From Ralstonia pickettii DTP0602 (GTDB lineage: Bacteria; Pseudomonadota; Gammaproteobacteria; Burkholderiales; Burkholderiaceae), in contig CP006667.1 of NCBI GenBank assembly GCA_000471925.1, positions 3,596,001-3,660,000 of the forward strand: 64,000 bases of DNA, in the 5' to 3' direction. Of this stretch, positions 16,816-26,100 are shown one piece after another. Below the pieces are notes generated by a model, which saw nothing but the letters and a program-made list of their open reading frames with translations, ran no database searches and was not told where the DNA came from. The translations under genes and the position numbers were made by a program. Within the stretch, counting starts at the first letter, position 1; each line of letters begins with the position of its first letter.

Positions 16816-17433
16816 CTACGCGCATTTATCCGGGTCTCGCGGGCCCTGTTCTTCGCTTGCTTTTTCGCTTTGTCTTGCGCTTTGACTTGCCGTTTGCTGC
16901 GCCGTTTCGGCTGGTGCGGGTATGTCCGTAGTGTCGGCGGTTTTGCCCGCGTCGGCGGGCGCCGTCGGCTGTACATCTGCAGGCTCGGCCCCGGCTGCGG
17001 CAGCGGCCTGCGCGGCGGCCCGTTCCTCGTCGGTCGGCTCGAACAACCCGAGCGTCTCGGCCTGTCGCAGCTGGCGCAGGATCTCCGGCGGGATCGGGTC
17101 GGGCTTGCTGTAGTCGTCGATGTAGATGTCGAGGCCATCCATCACGTTGAAGTGCGGATCGGCAAACAGCGTCTTGAGCGCGGCGCGCTTGACCGACTCG
17201 TCGACACCGCGGGCGACGAAGCGCGCGATATTGTCGCCGGGGCGCAGCACGGCGACGTCTTCCAGCGTCGGCGCGGGCACCTCGAGCACCGCTTCGGTGG
17301 CCGGGACTGCGGGCACGGCGGCTTCGGCCGGCACCGGGACTTGCTCTGGCGCTGGCTCGGGCGGCACGACCACGCCCTCCCGCACCGCGGCCTTGCGGCG
17401 CGACCAGCGTGACAGGAAGGACGAATCGCTCAT
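16816..17433 (-). CDS. DUF3306 family protein
   Basis: The 205-residue protein starts MSDSSFLSRWSRRK, the characteristic DUF3306 beginning. The conserved core (about residues 50-130) includes DPHFNVMDGLDIYIDDYSKPDPIP. The rest is Ala/Pro/Glu-rich and probably disordered. No function is established. It lies between DUF3305 and the multi-cluster Fe-S protein, a set that accompanies formate dehydrogenase genes. Confidence 0.88.
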   Translation of the reverse strand: MSDSSFLSRWSRRKAAVREGVVVPPEPAPEQVPVPAEAAVPAVPATEAVLEVPAPTLEDVAVLRPGDNIARFVARGVDESVKRAALKTLFADPHFNVMDGLDIYIDDYSKPDPIPPEILRQLRQAETLGLFEPTDEERAAAQAAAAAGAEPADVQPTAPADAGKTADTTDIPAPAETAQQTASQSARQSEKASEEQGPRDPDKCA

Positions 17434-17468
17434 CGGCGGGGCGAAGTCAGATAGGCAGGTCGTCACGG

Positions 17469-18017
17469 TCAGTAGCGCGCGCGGTCCTGCGGCGCCTTGA
17501 ACGATTCGGGCCGGCGCCGCTGCTTGGGCTCGGGCCGATAGTGCTCGTTGACGTAGGCCTGCAGCCATTCGCGCTGCTCGGGCGCGAGCGGCACGTTTTC
17601 CACGATCTCGCCGGCGTCGAGCCAGCGGCCGGCTTCGTTGTAGGACAGCGTGACGGTCATGGGCACCGGGTGCGCGTCTTCGCCGCTGCCCCCGCCATCC
17701 TCGTCCTCGGGCGTGCGCCACAGCACGAACCAGCACGGCGTGGTCGAGGTCAGGTTCAGGAAGTAGCCCTCGCCCTGGTCGCGGAACAGCGCCACCTCGA
17801 AACCGGGGTACAGCCAGCGCGCGCCGTGTTCATCGTGCTCCAGGCAAACCGGGTGCGTGCCGAACTCGCCCAGGTCCGGCAGCACCGCGTCGAGCTGCCA
17901 CTTCCACGGCTGCCAGCGGCTGGCCAGCGCCACCCTGCGCATCACCACCGCCATGGTGACGGCGGGGCGGGCACCGGGTGGCGGCGTCTCTGGCACGGGC
18001 GTGACTTCGGTTTCCAT
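17469..18017 (-). CDS. DUF3305 family protein
   Basis: The 182-residue soluble protein has the DUF3305 core around residues 20-160 (VMRRVALASRWQPWKWQLDAV and GEGYFLNLTSTTPCWFVLW). Function is unknown; it regularly pairs with DUF3306 near formate dehydrogenase. It starts 27 bases after the end of mrp and ends 35 bases before DUF3306. Confidence 0.9.
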   Translation of the reverse strand: METEVTPVPETPPPGARPAVTMAVVMRRVALASRWQPWKWQLDAVLPDLGEFGTHPVCLEHDEHGARWLYPGFEVALFRDQGEGYFLNLTSTTPCWFVLWRTPEDEDGGGSGEDAHPVPMTVTLSYNEAGRWLDAGEIVENVPLAPEQREWLQAYVNEHYRPEPKQRRRPESFKAPQDRARY

Positions 18018-18044
18018 GGTCTGCCGGCGCGGCGAGCCGCGCGC

Positions 18045-19133
18045 TCAGGTGTTCTGCACGACGATGCTCGGGAACTTGCTGGTCATGTCGCGCGCCTTGT
18101 CGGCGACCTTGATCGCCACCTTGCGTGCGATGCCCCGGTACAGCTCGGCCACCGGGCTGTCGGGCTCGGCCACCACGGTCGGGCGGCCGGAGTCGGCCTG
18201 CTCGCGGATCTGCAGGTTCAGCGGCAGGCTGCCGAGCAGGTCCACGCCGTAGTCGGCGCACATTTTCTCGCCGCCGCCGTGTCCGAAGATGTGCTCGACG
18301 TGGCCGCAGTTCGGGCAGCAGTAGACCGCCATGTTCTCGACGACGCCGAGGATGGGGATGCCCACCTTCTCGAACATCTTCAGGCCCTTCTTGGCATCGA
18401 GCAGCGCGATGTCCTGCGGCGTGGTCACGATCACGGCACCCGTCACCGGCACCTTCTGCGACAGCGTCAGCTGGACGTCGCCGGTGCCCGGCGGCATGTC
18501 GACGATCAGGTAATCCAGGTCGTGCCAGTTGGTCTGGCGCAGCAGCTGCTCCAGCGCCGAGGTCACCATCGGGCCGCGCCACACCATCGGGTTGTCCTGC
18601 TCGATCAGGAAGCCGATCGAGTTGGCCTGCAGCCCGTGGCCCTCCAGCGGCTCCATGGTCTGGCCGTCGGCGGATTCCGGGCGGCCGTCGATGCCCAGCA
18701 TCATCGGCAGGCTGGGGCCGTAGATATCGGCGTCGAGCATGCCCACGCGCGCGCCTTCGGCGGCCAGGGCGAGCGCCAGGTTGACCGCGGTGGTGGACTT
18801 ACCCACCCCGCCCTTGCCCGATGCCACCGCGATCACGTTCTTCACGCCCGGCAGCAGCTTGACGCCACGCTGCACCGCGTGCGCGACAATCTTCATGGTC
18901 ACGGCCACGCTGACATTGGTCACACCCGGCAACTCCCGCACCGCGGCAACCACGAGCTTGCGGATCGGGTCGAACTGGCTGCGCGCTGGGTAGCCGAGTT
19001 CGACCTCCAGCGACACATCGCCGCCGTCGACACGGATATTCCTGGCCGAGCGGGTGGACACCAGGTCCTTGCCCGTGTTGGGGTCGATGACGGTGCGCAG
19101 GACTTCGGTGACCTGCTCAGTGCTGACGCTCAA
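18045..19133 (-). CDS. apbC: Mrp/ApbC iron-sulfur cluster carrier ATPase
   Basis: It binds and transfers [4Fe-4S] clusters to target proteins, using ATP, in the cytoplasm. Residues 1-90 form the MIP18-like N-terminal domain; then come the deviant Walker A GKGGVGKST, the ADIYGPSLP motif and the cluster-binding CCPNC. I chose a TTG start at 19133 because it gives the usual N-terminus (SVSTEQVTEVLRTVID, 362 residues) and GGAG lies 9 bases upstream. The open frame runs 42 codons further. It heads the minus-strand run containing formate dehydrogenase, whose Fe-S load may explain the linkage, though Mrp is a general housekeeping factor. Confidence 0.93.
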   Translation of the reverse strand: MSVSTEQVTEVLRTVIDPNTGKDLVSTRSARNIRVDGGDVSLEVELGYPARSQFDPIRKLVVAAVRELPGVTNVSVAVTMKIVAHAVQRGVKLLPGVKNVIAVASGKGGVGKSTTAVNLALALAAEGARVGMLDADIYGPSLPMMLGIDGRPESADGQTMEPLEGHGLQANSIGFLIEQDNPMVWRGPMVTSALEQLLRQTNWHDLDYLIVDMPPGTGDVQLTLSQKVPVTGAVIVTTPQDIALLDAKKGLKMFEKVGIPILGVVENMAVYCCPNCGHVEHIFGHGGGEKMCADYGVDLLGSLPLNLQIREQADSGRPTVVAEPDSPVAELYRGIARKVAIKVADKARDMTSKFPSIVVQNT

Positions 19134-19480
19134 GGCAAACTCCGCTTTGATTGAATGTGGGGACGGACGCTTAACACGCGTCACGACTGGCGAGTAATGT
19201 ATCAAAGTATGCAGCACCGGCCATGAGGGCCGGTAATCGGCGCGCAATACCCTCCGCACGGTGGGGGATTACAGACAATTACAAATCTCACAACCTTGCA
19301 CTTGTGCGCGTGCCGTCATATCCATATTGTAGTGCGGTTGGGCGGGCCGGCATGGCACATCGCCGCCGCACGGGACCCAACGCGCACAAAGGCGCACAAA
19401 GGGTTACCTGAGCACCGCCCTGGGGGTACCATCGCGATGCGGTACCCAGAACACTTTCGGGAACATCAGAAGGAGAAAGC
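19134..19480. other. Divergent intergenic region between mrp and the OmpA lipoprotein gene
   Basis: This 347-base gap holds the promoters of both genes. A repeat GGGTACC (19424-19430) and GGTACCC (19441-19447) flanks ATCGCGATGC about 40 bases before the lipoprotein start, and CGCACAAAGG occurs twice at 19383-19402. No clear promoter boxes are seen for either gene. Confidence 0.5.
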
Positions 19481-20119
19481 ATGAAGATCAAGCTTGTCAC
19501 CGTCACGCTCGCCGCCGCCACGCTGCTGGCCGCCGGTTGCGCCACCGAACAGCAGACCCATACGGCGGTCGGAACCGGCGTGGGCGCCGCAGTTGGCGCC
19601 GGGCTTGGCAACCTGATCGGCGGCAATACCACGGGCACGCTGGTCGGCGCGGCCGTGGGCGGTGCCGTCGGCGGTGCGACCGGCTACAACTGGAACGCCA
19701 TCCGCGGCAAGCTGAACAAGGACACCGCGGGCACGGGCACCCAGATCACCGAGCAGCCGGACGGCTCGCTGAAGGTCAATATCCCCAGCCAGGTGACCTT
19801 TGATACCGACAGTGCCACGATCAAGCCGTCGTTCCGCTCGGTGCTCGACCAAGTCGCGCAGACGCTGGGCCAGCATCAGGACGTGACCGCAAGTGTCGTC
19901 GGCCACACCGACAGCACCGGCAACCCCAACTACAACATGCAGCTGTCGCAGCGCCGCGCCCAGAGCGTGGCCAGCTACCTGGGTGACCACGGCGTCGCAC
20001 GCAACCGCCTCTCGGCCGAGGGCCGCGGGCAAGCCCAGCCCGTGGCGGACAACGCCAGCGAGACCGGCCGGGCACAAAATCGCCGCGTCGAAATTTTTTT
20101 GAAACCAATTCAGGGATGA
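19481..20119 (+). CDS. OmpA-family lipoprotein with glycine zipper
   Basis: An outer-membrane lipoprotein that should bind peptidoglycan. The 212 residues begin with a signal peptide and lipobox (LLAAGC, Cys21), followed by a Gly-rich membrane-like stretch (residues 32-68) as in YiaD-type proteins. The C-terminal OmpA-like domain (about 95-208) contains VTFDTDSATIKPSF, VVGHTDSTGN and the NPNYNMQLSQRRAQSVASYL signature. GAAGGAG lies 6 bases before the ATG. It stands alone and a strong terminator follows. Confidence 0.94.
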   Translation: MKIKLVTVTLAAATLLAAGCATEQQTHTAVGTGVGAAVGAGLGNLIGGNTTGTLVGAAVGGAVGGATGYNWNAIRGKLNKDTAGTGTQITEQPDGSLKVNIPSQVTFDTDSATIKPSFRSVLDQVAQTLGQHQDVTASVVGHTDSTGNPNYNMQLSQRRAQSVASYLGDHGVARNRLSAEGRGQAQPVADNASETGRAQNRRVEIFLKPIQG

Positions 20120-20225
20120 CCCTGTCATAGAAACAGGTGCCGCTTGCCACCGTTGCTGGCTCGCGATGGGTGGCTGACCTCCCGGGCGGTACCTGATTTC
20201 TCCTCCTTTTCCGTTGTGGAAAGCT

Positions 20226-20254
20226 GCGCCGGCACTGACCGGCGCTTTTTTTTG
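20226..20254 (+). terminator. Rho-independent terminator after the OmpA lipoprotein
   Basis: GCGCCGG and CCGGCGC pair around a 6-base loop and are followed by eight or nine T residues. Confidence 0.93.
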
Positions 20255-20330
20255 GGCCGAAAGGTTTCGCCACGCCGAGGTCTTTCGGACTATTCCGCCA
20301 TGCGGAACCGACGCGTCCGCCGCGCCCAGT

Positions 20331-20339
20331 TGCTAAAAT
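20331..20339 (+). promoter_or_regulatory. Candidate extended -10 promoter of metG
   Basis: TGCTAAAAT is an extended -10 element (TG, one base, TAAAAT) 80 bases upstream of the metG start and downstream of the preceding terminator. The -35 box is weak. Confidence 0.45.
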
Positions 20340-20419
20340 AGTCCCTTCCCGGCACGCGCTCGCCCTCCTGGCTGGCGCCGTCCCCACGACATTTCCCCGC
20401 TCCTGACCGGCCCCTGTCT

Positions 20420-22480
20420 ATGACCGCACGTCGCATCCTCGTCACATCCGCCCTGCCTTATGCCAACGGCCAGATCCATATCGGCCACCTGGTGGAATAC
20501 ATCCAGACCGATATCTGGGTGCGTTTCCAGCGCATGATGGGTAACGAGGTCTACTATGTAGGCGCCGATGACACCCACGGCACGCCGGTGATGCTGCGCG
20601 CCGAGAAGGAAGGCATCACGCCCAAGGCGCTGATCGACCGCGTCTGGATCGAGCACAAGCGCGATTTCGACAGCTTCCTGGTGTCGTTCGACAATTACTA
20701 CAGTACCGACGCGGAAGAAAACCGCGAGCTGTGCGAGAAGATCTACCTGGCCCTGAAGGCCGAGGACCTGATCGCCGAGCGCGAGGTCGAGCAGTTCTTC
20801 GACCCGGTCAAAAACATGTTCCTGCCGGACCGCTTCATCAAGGGCGAGTGCCCCAAGTGCGGCGCCAAGGACCAGTACGGCGATTCCTGCGAGGTATGCG
20901 GCACAACCTATGTGCCGACCGACCTGAAGAACCCGTACTCGGTGGTGTCCGGCGCGACCCCGGTGCGCAAGTCGTCGGCACACTACTTCTTCAAGCTGTC
21001 CGACCCGCGCTGCGAGACCTTCCTGCGCGAGTGGGTGGCCGACCTGGCGCAGCCCGAGGCCGCCAACAAGATGCAGGAATGGCTGGGCAGCGAGGGCGAG
21101 GCCTCGACGCTGTCCGACTGGGACATCTCGCGCGATGCGCCCTACTTCGGCTTCGAGATCCCCGGCGCCCCCGGCAAGTACTTCTACGTGTGGCTGGACG
21201 CGCCGATCGGCTACTACGCCAGCTTCAAGAACCTCGCGCAGAAGCGGGGTATCGACTTCGACGCCTGGGTCGGCCCGCATTCGACCGCCGAGCAGTACCA
21301 CTTCATCGGCAAGGACATCCTGTACTTCCACACGCTGTTCTGGCCGGCGATGCTGCGCTTCTCGGGCTACCGCACCCCGACCAATGTGTTCGCCCACGGC
21401 TTCCTGACGGTGGACGGCGCCAAGATGAGCAAGTCGCGCGGCACCTTTATCACCGCGCAGAGCTATATCGACACCGGCATGAACCCGGAATGGCTGCGCT
21501 ATTACTTCGCGGCCAAGCTCAACGCGAGCATGGAAGACCTGGACCTGAACCTGGACGACTTCATCGCCCGGGTAAACAGCGACCTGATCGGCAAGTACGT
21601 CAATATCGCCAGCCGCGCCGCCGGCTTCCTGGTCAAGCGCTTCGAGGGCAAGGTAGATGAAGCCGCGCTGGCCCATCCGCTGCTCGAACAGCTGCGCCAG
21701 GCCGCGCCGCAGGTGGCGCATCTCTACGAGGCGCGCGAGTACAGCAAGGCGCTGCGCCTGGTGATGGAACTGACCGACGCGGTCAACGCCTTTGTCGACA
21801 CCGAAAAGCCCTGGGACCTGGCCAAGGATGAAGGCAAGCGCGCGGCGCTGCATGCGGCGTGCTCGGTGTCGCTGGAGGCCTTCCGCCTGCTGACGATCTA
21901 CCTGAAGCCGGTGGTGCCGAACGTGGCCGCGGGCGTGGAGCGCTTCCTGAACATCGAGCCGCTGGACTGGCGCGCCATCGACAGGCAGCTGTCGGCCGCC
22001 AGCCCGGTGCAGGCGTACCAGCACCTGATGACGCGCGTCGATGCCAAGCAGGTCGATGCGCTGCTGGCCGCCAACCGCGAGTCGCTGCAGGCGACTGCGG
22101 CGCCGGCAGCCGCGGCTGCCTCGATCGAGCCGATTGCCGACACCATCACCATCGACGACTTCGCCAAGGTGGACCTGCGCGTGGGCAAGATCGTGGATTG
22201 CCAGAAGGTGGAAGGCTCGAACAAGCTGCTGCAGCTGACGCTGGACCTGGGCGAAGGGCGTACGCGCAATGTGTTCTCGGGGATCCAGTCGGCTTACACG
22301 CCGGAGCAACTGGTGGGCAAGCTGACGGTGGTGGTGGCCAACCTGGCGCCGCGGAAGATGAAGTTCGGTTTGTCCGAAGGGATGGTGCTGGCTGCGTCGG
22401 CTGCCGATGAAAAGGCGGCGCCGGGGCTTTATATCCTTGAGCCGCACAGCGGCGCGGTGCCGGGCATGCGGATCCGCTGA
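20420..22480 (+). CDS. metG: Methionyl-tRNA synthetase
   Basis: It charges tRNA-Met. The 686-residue protein has the HIGH-type motif HIGH in [15 protein letters not shown] (in GAKMSKSRG), the zinc-binding knuckles [18 protein letters not shown], and a C-terminal tRNA-binding domain (about 580-686, starting [14 protein letters not shown]) that dimeric enzymes carry. Length matches the long MetRS type. Start ATG 20420 gives the typical [17 protein letters not shown]. It is a single gene with its own terminator. Confidence 0.98.
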   Translation: MTARRILVTSALPYANGQIHIGHLVEYIQTDIWVRFQRMMGNEVYYVGADDTHGTPVMLRAEKEGITPKALIDRVWIEHKRDFDSFLVSFDNYYSTDAEENRELCEKIYLALKAEDLIAEREVEQFFDPVKNMFLPDRFIKGECPKCGAKDQYGDSCEVCGTTYVPTDLKNPYSVVSGATPVRKSSAHYFFKLSDPRCETFLREWVADLAQPEAANKMQEWLGSEGEASTLSDWDISRDAPYFGFEIPGAPGKYFYVWLDAPIGYYASFKNLAQKRGIDFDAWVGPHSTAEQYHFIGKDILYFHTLFWPAMLRFSGYRTPTNVFAHGFLTVDGAKMSKSRGTFITAQSYIDTGMNPEWLRYYFAAKLNASMEDLDLNLDDFIARVNSDLIGKYVNIASRAAGFLVKRFEGKVDEAALAHPLLEQLRQAAPQVAHLYEAREYSKALRLVMELTDAVNAFVDTEKPWDLAKDEGKRAALHAACSVSLEAFRLLTIYLKPVVPNVAAGVERFLNIEPLDWRAIDRQLSAASPVQAYQHLMTRVDAKQVDALLAANRESLQATAAPAAAAASIEPIADTITIDDFAKVDLRVGKIVDCQKVEGSNKLLQLTLDLGEGRTRNVFSGIQSAYTPEQLVGKLTVVVANLAPRKMKFGLSEGMVLAASAADEKAAPGLYILEPHSGAVPGMRIR

Positions 22481-22494
22481 TCCCGCGCTGGATG

Positions 22495-22534
22495 AAAAAA
22501 CGGCGGCGCCTTCGGGCGACCGCCGTTTTTTTTA
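22495..22534. terminator. Bidirectional terminator between metG and the BamE-like gene
   Basis: CGGCGGCGCC and CGACCGCCG form an imperfect stem around TTCGGG, with A-run on the left and eight T on the right, so it can work for both convergent transcripts. Confidence 0.88.
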
Positions 22535-22556
22535 CGCCCGCCGATTCGGTCGCGCC

Positions 22557-23105
22557 TCAACCGCCCTGCATCTTCGATGGATCGTCGCTGCGCGAGGTGG
22601 TCGTGACCGTGCCCTCGCTGTTGAAATGCACGTTGAAGAATGCCTTGTCGGTCGAGCTCTCCATCCACCGATAGCCCCACACCTCCTCCTTCTTCAACCT
22701 GAACGCCTCCACCTTGGTCGGCTTGCCCAGCAGCCGCCGGATATCGTCCTTGCTCATTCCGGCACGCACGCGCGCAAAGTTCTCGGGCGTCAGCACCTGC
22801 TCGATCTTCGCCACCTTGCCGTCCGCGCCGATGGTGACCATCCAGGTGGTCGTGCCCTCCGGCCCGCGCGGATATTCCAGCCGGCGGCCGCCATCGGCTT
22901 CTTCCCAGACGATCTCCGGCTTGCCGGCCTGGCGCCGCAGCTCCTCTTCGGTGGACTGTCCCGGAACGATGCCCTTGAACAGCTCGCTGTCGGGCTTGAT
23001 CGCGTTCCAGGTATTGCGGGCGGTCTCGCCCGCCTTCTTCATCGCTTCATCGACCTTCTGCTGGTCGCAGCCGAACAGCGCGAGCAAGGAGGCAATCATT
23101 CCCAT
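22557..23105 (-). CDS. Lipoprotein with two BamE/SmpA-like repeats, next to tamB
   Basis: The protein is probably a lipoprotein: a hydrophobic start ends in ALFGC. It has two BamE-like units, the first near PGQSTEEELRRQAGKPEIV and the second at RAGMSKDDIRRLLGKPTKV, each of the pattern G-x3-6-ELRR/DIRR-x-GKP followed by strands. ATG 23105 gives a short signal without positive charge; the true start may be a non-ATG codon further up, where the frame has Arg residues (SPRRLAAM), close to the tamB stop at 23149. It is the last gene after tamA and tamB, suggesting a part in outer membrane assembly. Confidence 0.8.
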   Translation of the reverse strand: MGMIASLLALFGCDQQKVDEAMKKAGETARNTWNAIKPDSELFKGIVPGQSTEEELRRQAGKPEIVWEEADGGRRLEYPRGPEGTTTWMVTIGADGKVAKIEQVLTPENFARVRAGMSKDDIRRLLGKPTKVEAFRLKKEEVWGYRWMESSTDKAFFNVHFNSEGTVTTTSRSDDPSKMQGG

Positions 23106-23148
23106 GGCGGCAAGGCGTCGCGGCGACGCAATAGTGGAGAGGCGTCCG

Positions 23149-26100
23149 TTATCGGCGCACAGGCTCGGCGATGACTGCCGAGGCTGCCTGCGCGGCGCGT
23201 TCGGGATCGAGTGGCTGACTTTCATCCTGCTGACTCCTTCGGGTGCCGCCGCGACCCGACGTCCCGCTGAACAGGTTCGCCCAGCTGTCGAAGCGGCGGT
23301 TAAACAAGACCGACAAACCGTTGATGGAGCCGCCCTTGGCAATCAGCGACCAGCGCCGCGAGAACTGCCAGCTCAGCTTCACCACGTTCGAGGCCGAGGT
23401 CAGGCTCTGCTCATAGCCAACCGACATACGGTCGGAAATGGCCTTGCCCATGCTGACCACCTGCTGGTCGTTCAGGCCCGCGGTGCTGGGCCCGATCGAG
23501 AATTCGTCGATACCGAAATGCTGCACAATCCCCTTGCCCGTCTTGCTGCCGATCATGCCGAGCGCCGCGCCGCCCAGGGCCGAGCCGCTCAGCTGGCGCT
23601 GCTGGCCGGCCCCTGCGCTTTCCGCGCCGTAGCCGAACATCAGCCACGATAGCTTGTCTTCGTCCGGCACATTGGGCTCCGACACCAGCCGCACGCGCGG
23701 CAGCCGCACCGTGCCGGTCACCTCCACGCCCGCCTCCACTTCCTGGTTGCGGCGCATGGCGCGGATATTCATGTTGGGATTGTCGATCGGCCCGTTGAAG
23801 TTGATGATGCCACGTTCGATATTGAGCTTGCGCCCGAAGGCCTCGTAGGTGCCGTCGGTCACCCGCACCGTGCCGGTGGCCTTCATCGGCACCAGCGGTT
23901 CGCTCTTGACGCTCATCTGGCCGGCCAGCGTCAGGTCGGCGCCCGCGCCACGGAAGCGGAAGTCGTTGCCAAGGTCCACGGTCAGGTCGATCACCGGGCT
24001 GAACTTGCTTGCCGGCTTGGTCTCCGGCACCGGGGTGGCGGCGGTCTTCACCGCGCGCTGGTCCTTGCGGCGGATCACCACCACGTCGTCGCCCAGCACC
24101 GGCGCGCCCGCCTTGGGCAGGTCGAACAGGCCGCGGTCGACGCGGAACTTGCCGCGGATCACGATCTGCTTGTTCTCGTTGGCGATGGTGGCATCGCCCG
24201 ACACGATCAGCGTGCGCTCCGGGCTGGCAAAGAGCTGCAGCTTCTCGGCGACGATCTTGCCGGTCAGGTTGGGATCGGCCTCACCCAGCTTGATGTTGCC
24301 GGTGGCAACGATCTTGCCGTCGCCGCCGTGGAACTCCACGTGCTTGAGTTCGACCGTATTCTGGTCCAGCACCACGCGCACGGTGCCGTCGGTCAGGCGC
24401 AGCCCCTGGTCGTACAGCGTGACCGCCAGGTTGTCGCCGTTGAGGGTGCCGGTCAGCAGCGGCGCGCCAACCGTGCCGCCCAGCCGCATCGCCGCTGCCA
24501 GGCGCCCTTCGAAGGCGTACTGCGGCCCCGTAAATGCCTCCAGCGACTTCAGGCGCGGCACGTCCACGGTCATCGTGCCGCCTAGCGTCGAGGCCGGCCC
24601 CACCGTCTGCAGCCCCTGTTCCTGCACCAGCCCGGCCGAGGCGTCCACCACTACCTTGCCGATACGCCCCGACACCATGCCGCCGCGCAGCGCGATGCGG
24701 TTGCCGCCGGCGTCGGCGCGCAGGCTGGTCTCGCCCAGGCCGAGCGTGGTGAAGCCCCGCCCCGCGTTGACCGACAGGTCGCCGCTGCGCCGGCGCAGCT
24801 CGGCAAACCCGGTCGCGGTCTCGGCCAGCGCCAGGTTCCAGCGGCCGTCGATCACCAGGTCGGAGCGCACCGGCGGCTTCTCGCCGGTGATGGTTTCCAT
24901 CAGTTCCAGCACATGGCCGACCTGCAGGCCGTCGAGGCTGCCCGCCGTGCGGATGCGGCCGTGGTCCCAGTCCAGGCTGTCGATGGCGAGCGTGGCGCGG
25001 TCCAGCAGCAGCCGCGCGGCGCCCAGGCGCACGTGCTGGTCGGCCACCAGCAGCTGCGTGGGCGCGGCCAGCCGCAGGTTGACCGTGCTGCGTCCCTCCA
25101 GCGTGCGGATGGTGCCGTTCCAGCCGTCCTTGCCCCTCCACGCACCCTGGCCCGACAGCGCCAGCTGCAGCGGCCGCCGGTTCAGGCTGCCGGCCGCCTT
25201 GACGTCGAAGACATGGCTGGCCTGGGTGCCGTTGAGGGTGGCGTCGAGCGTGCTGAGGCTCGCCTGCGGCCCGCGATAGTCGCGCGCGGCCAGCTGCACC
25301 GACAGCGGTCCGTCCAGCCCGCCGCGCACTTCAGCGCGGCCGCTGGCGCTGGCCACCTTGTGCGGGCCCACCTCCAGCGCCTGCGCGTTGTAGTCGGCCA
25401 CCACCTCGGGCTTCTTCAGCGTGCCGGTGATGGTGGCGTCGAGCTTGAGCTTGCCGGCCACGCCGAACTTGAGGCGCTCGAGCTGCGGCGCATCGACCGC
25501 CAGCTTTAGCTGATCGCCGCGCGCGCCGAAGCTGCCGCGCAGGTCGGCCTGGTTGCCGGCCATGTTCAGCGAGGCCTCGCTCGGCAGCAGCCGCTCGCCG
25601 GCCAGGCGCACCTTGCCGCCGCCGGTCATCGGCAGGCCCGCGTATTCGCTTTCATGCACGGCGAAGTCCAGCGCCACGCCAAGCACGGGTGCGATCTCGC
25701 CGGTGGCGGTGAAGTCGGCGTTGATGCGGCCGGCGGCGACCTTGGCCAGCCTCGACGGGTCGAACGACGCCAGCTTGCCCTTGAAGCTGAACGGCTGCTT
25801 GTCTTTGAGGCCGAGCTTGCCTTCGGCCGTCAGCACGCCGGGGCCGACCGTGGCGCGCAACGTGGACAGCGTGACCGCCTCGGCGTCGATATTGGCATCG
25901 GCAAACAGCTTGAGGGCGGCGCCCGACAGGTCCAGCGCCAGGCTCTGCCGGCCCGGCTCCAGGCGCACCACCACCGGACCCGACAGACTGGCGCTGGTGA
26001 GCGAGCCATGCAGCGCGGCCGGGTCGAGCCGGTGTACGTCCAGGTCGAAGCCGCCGCGGCCGCCGCGCAGCGTGCCGCCGCCGGTGATCTCGGCCTTGCC

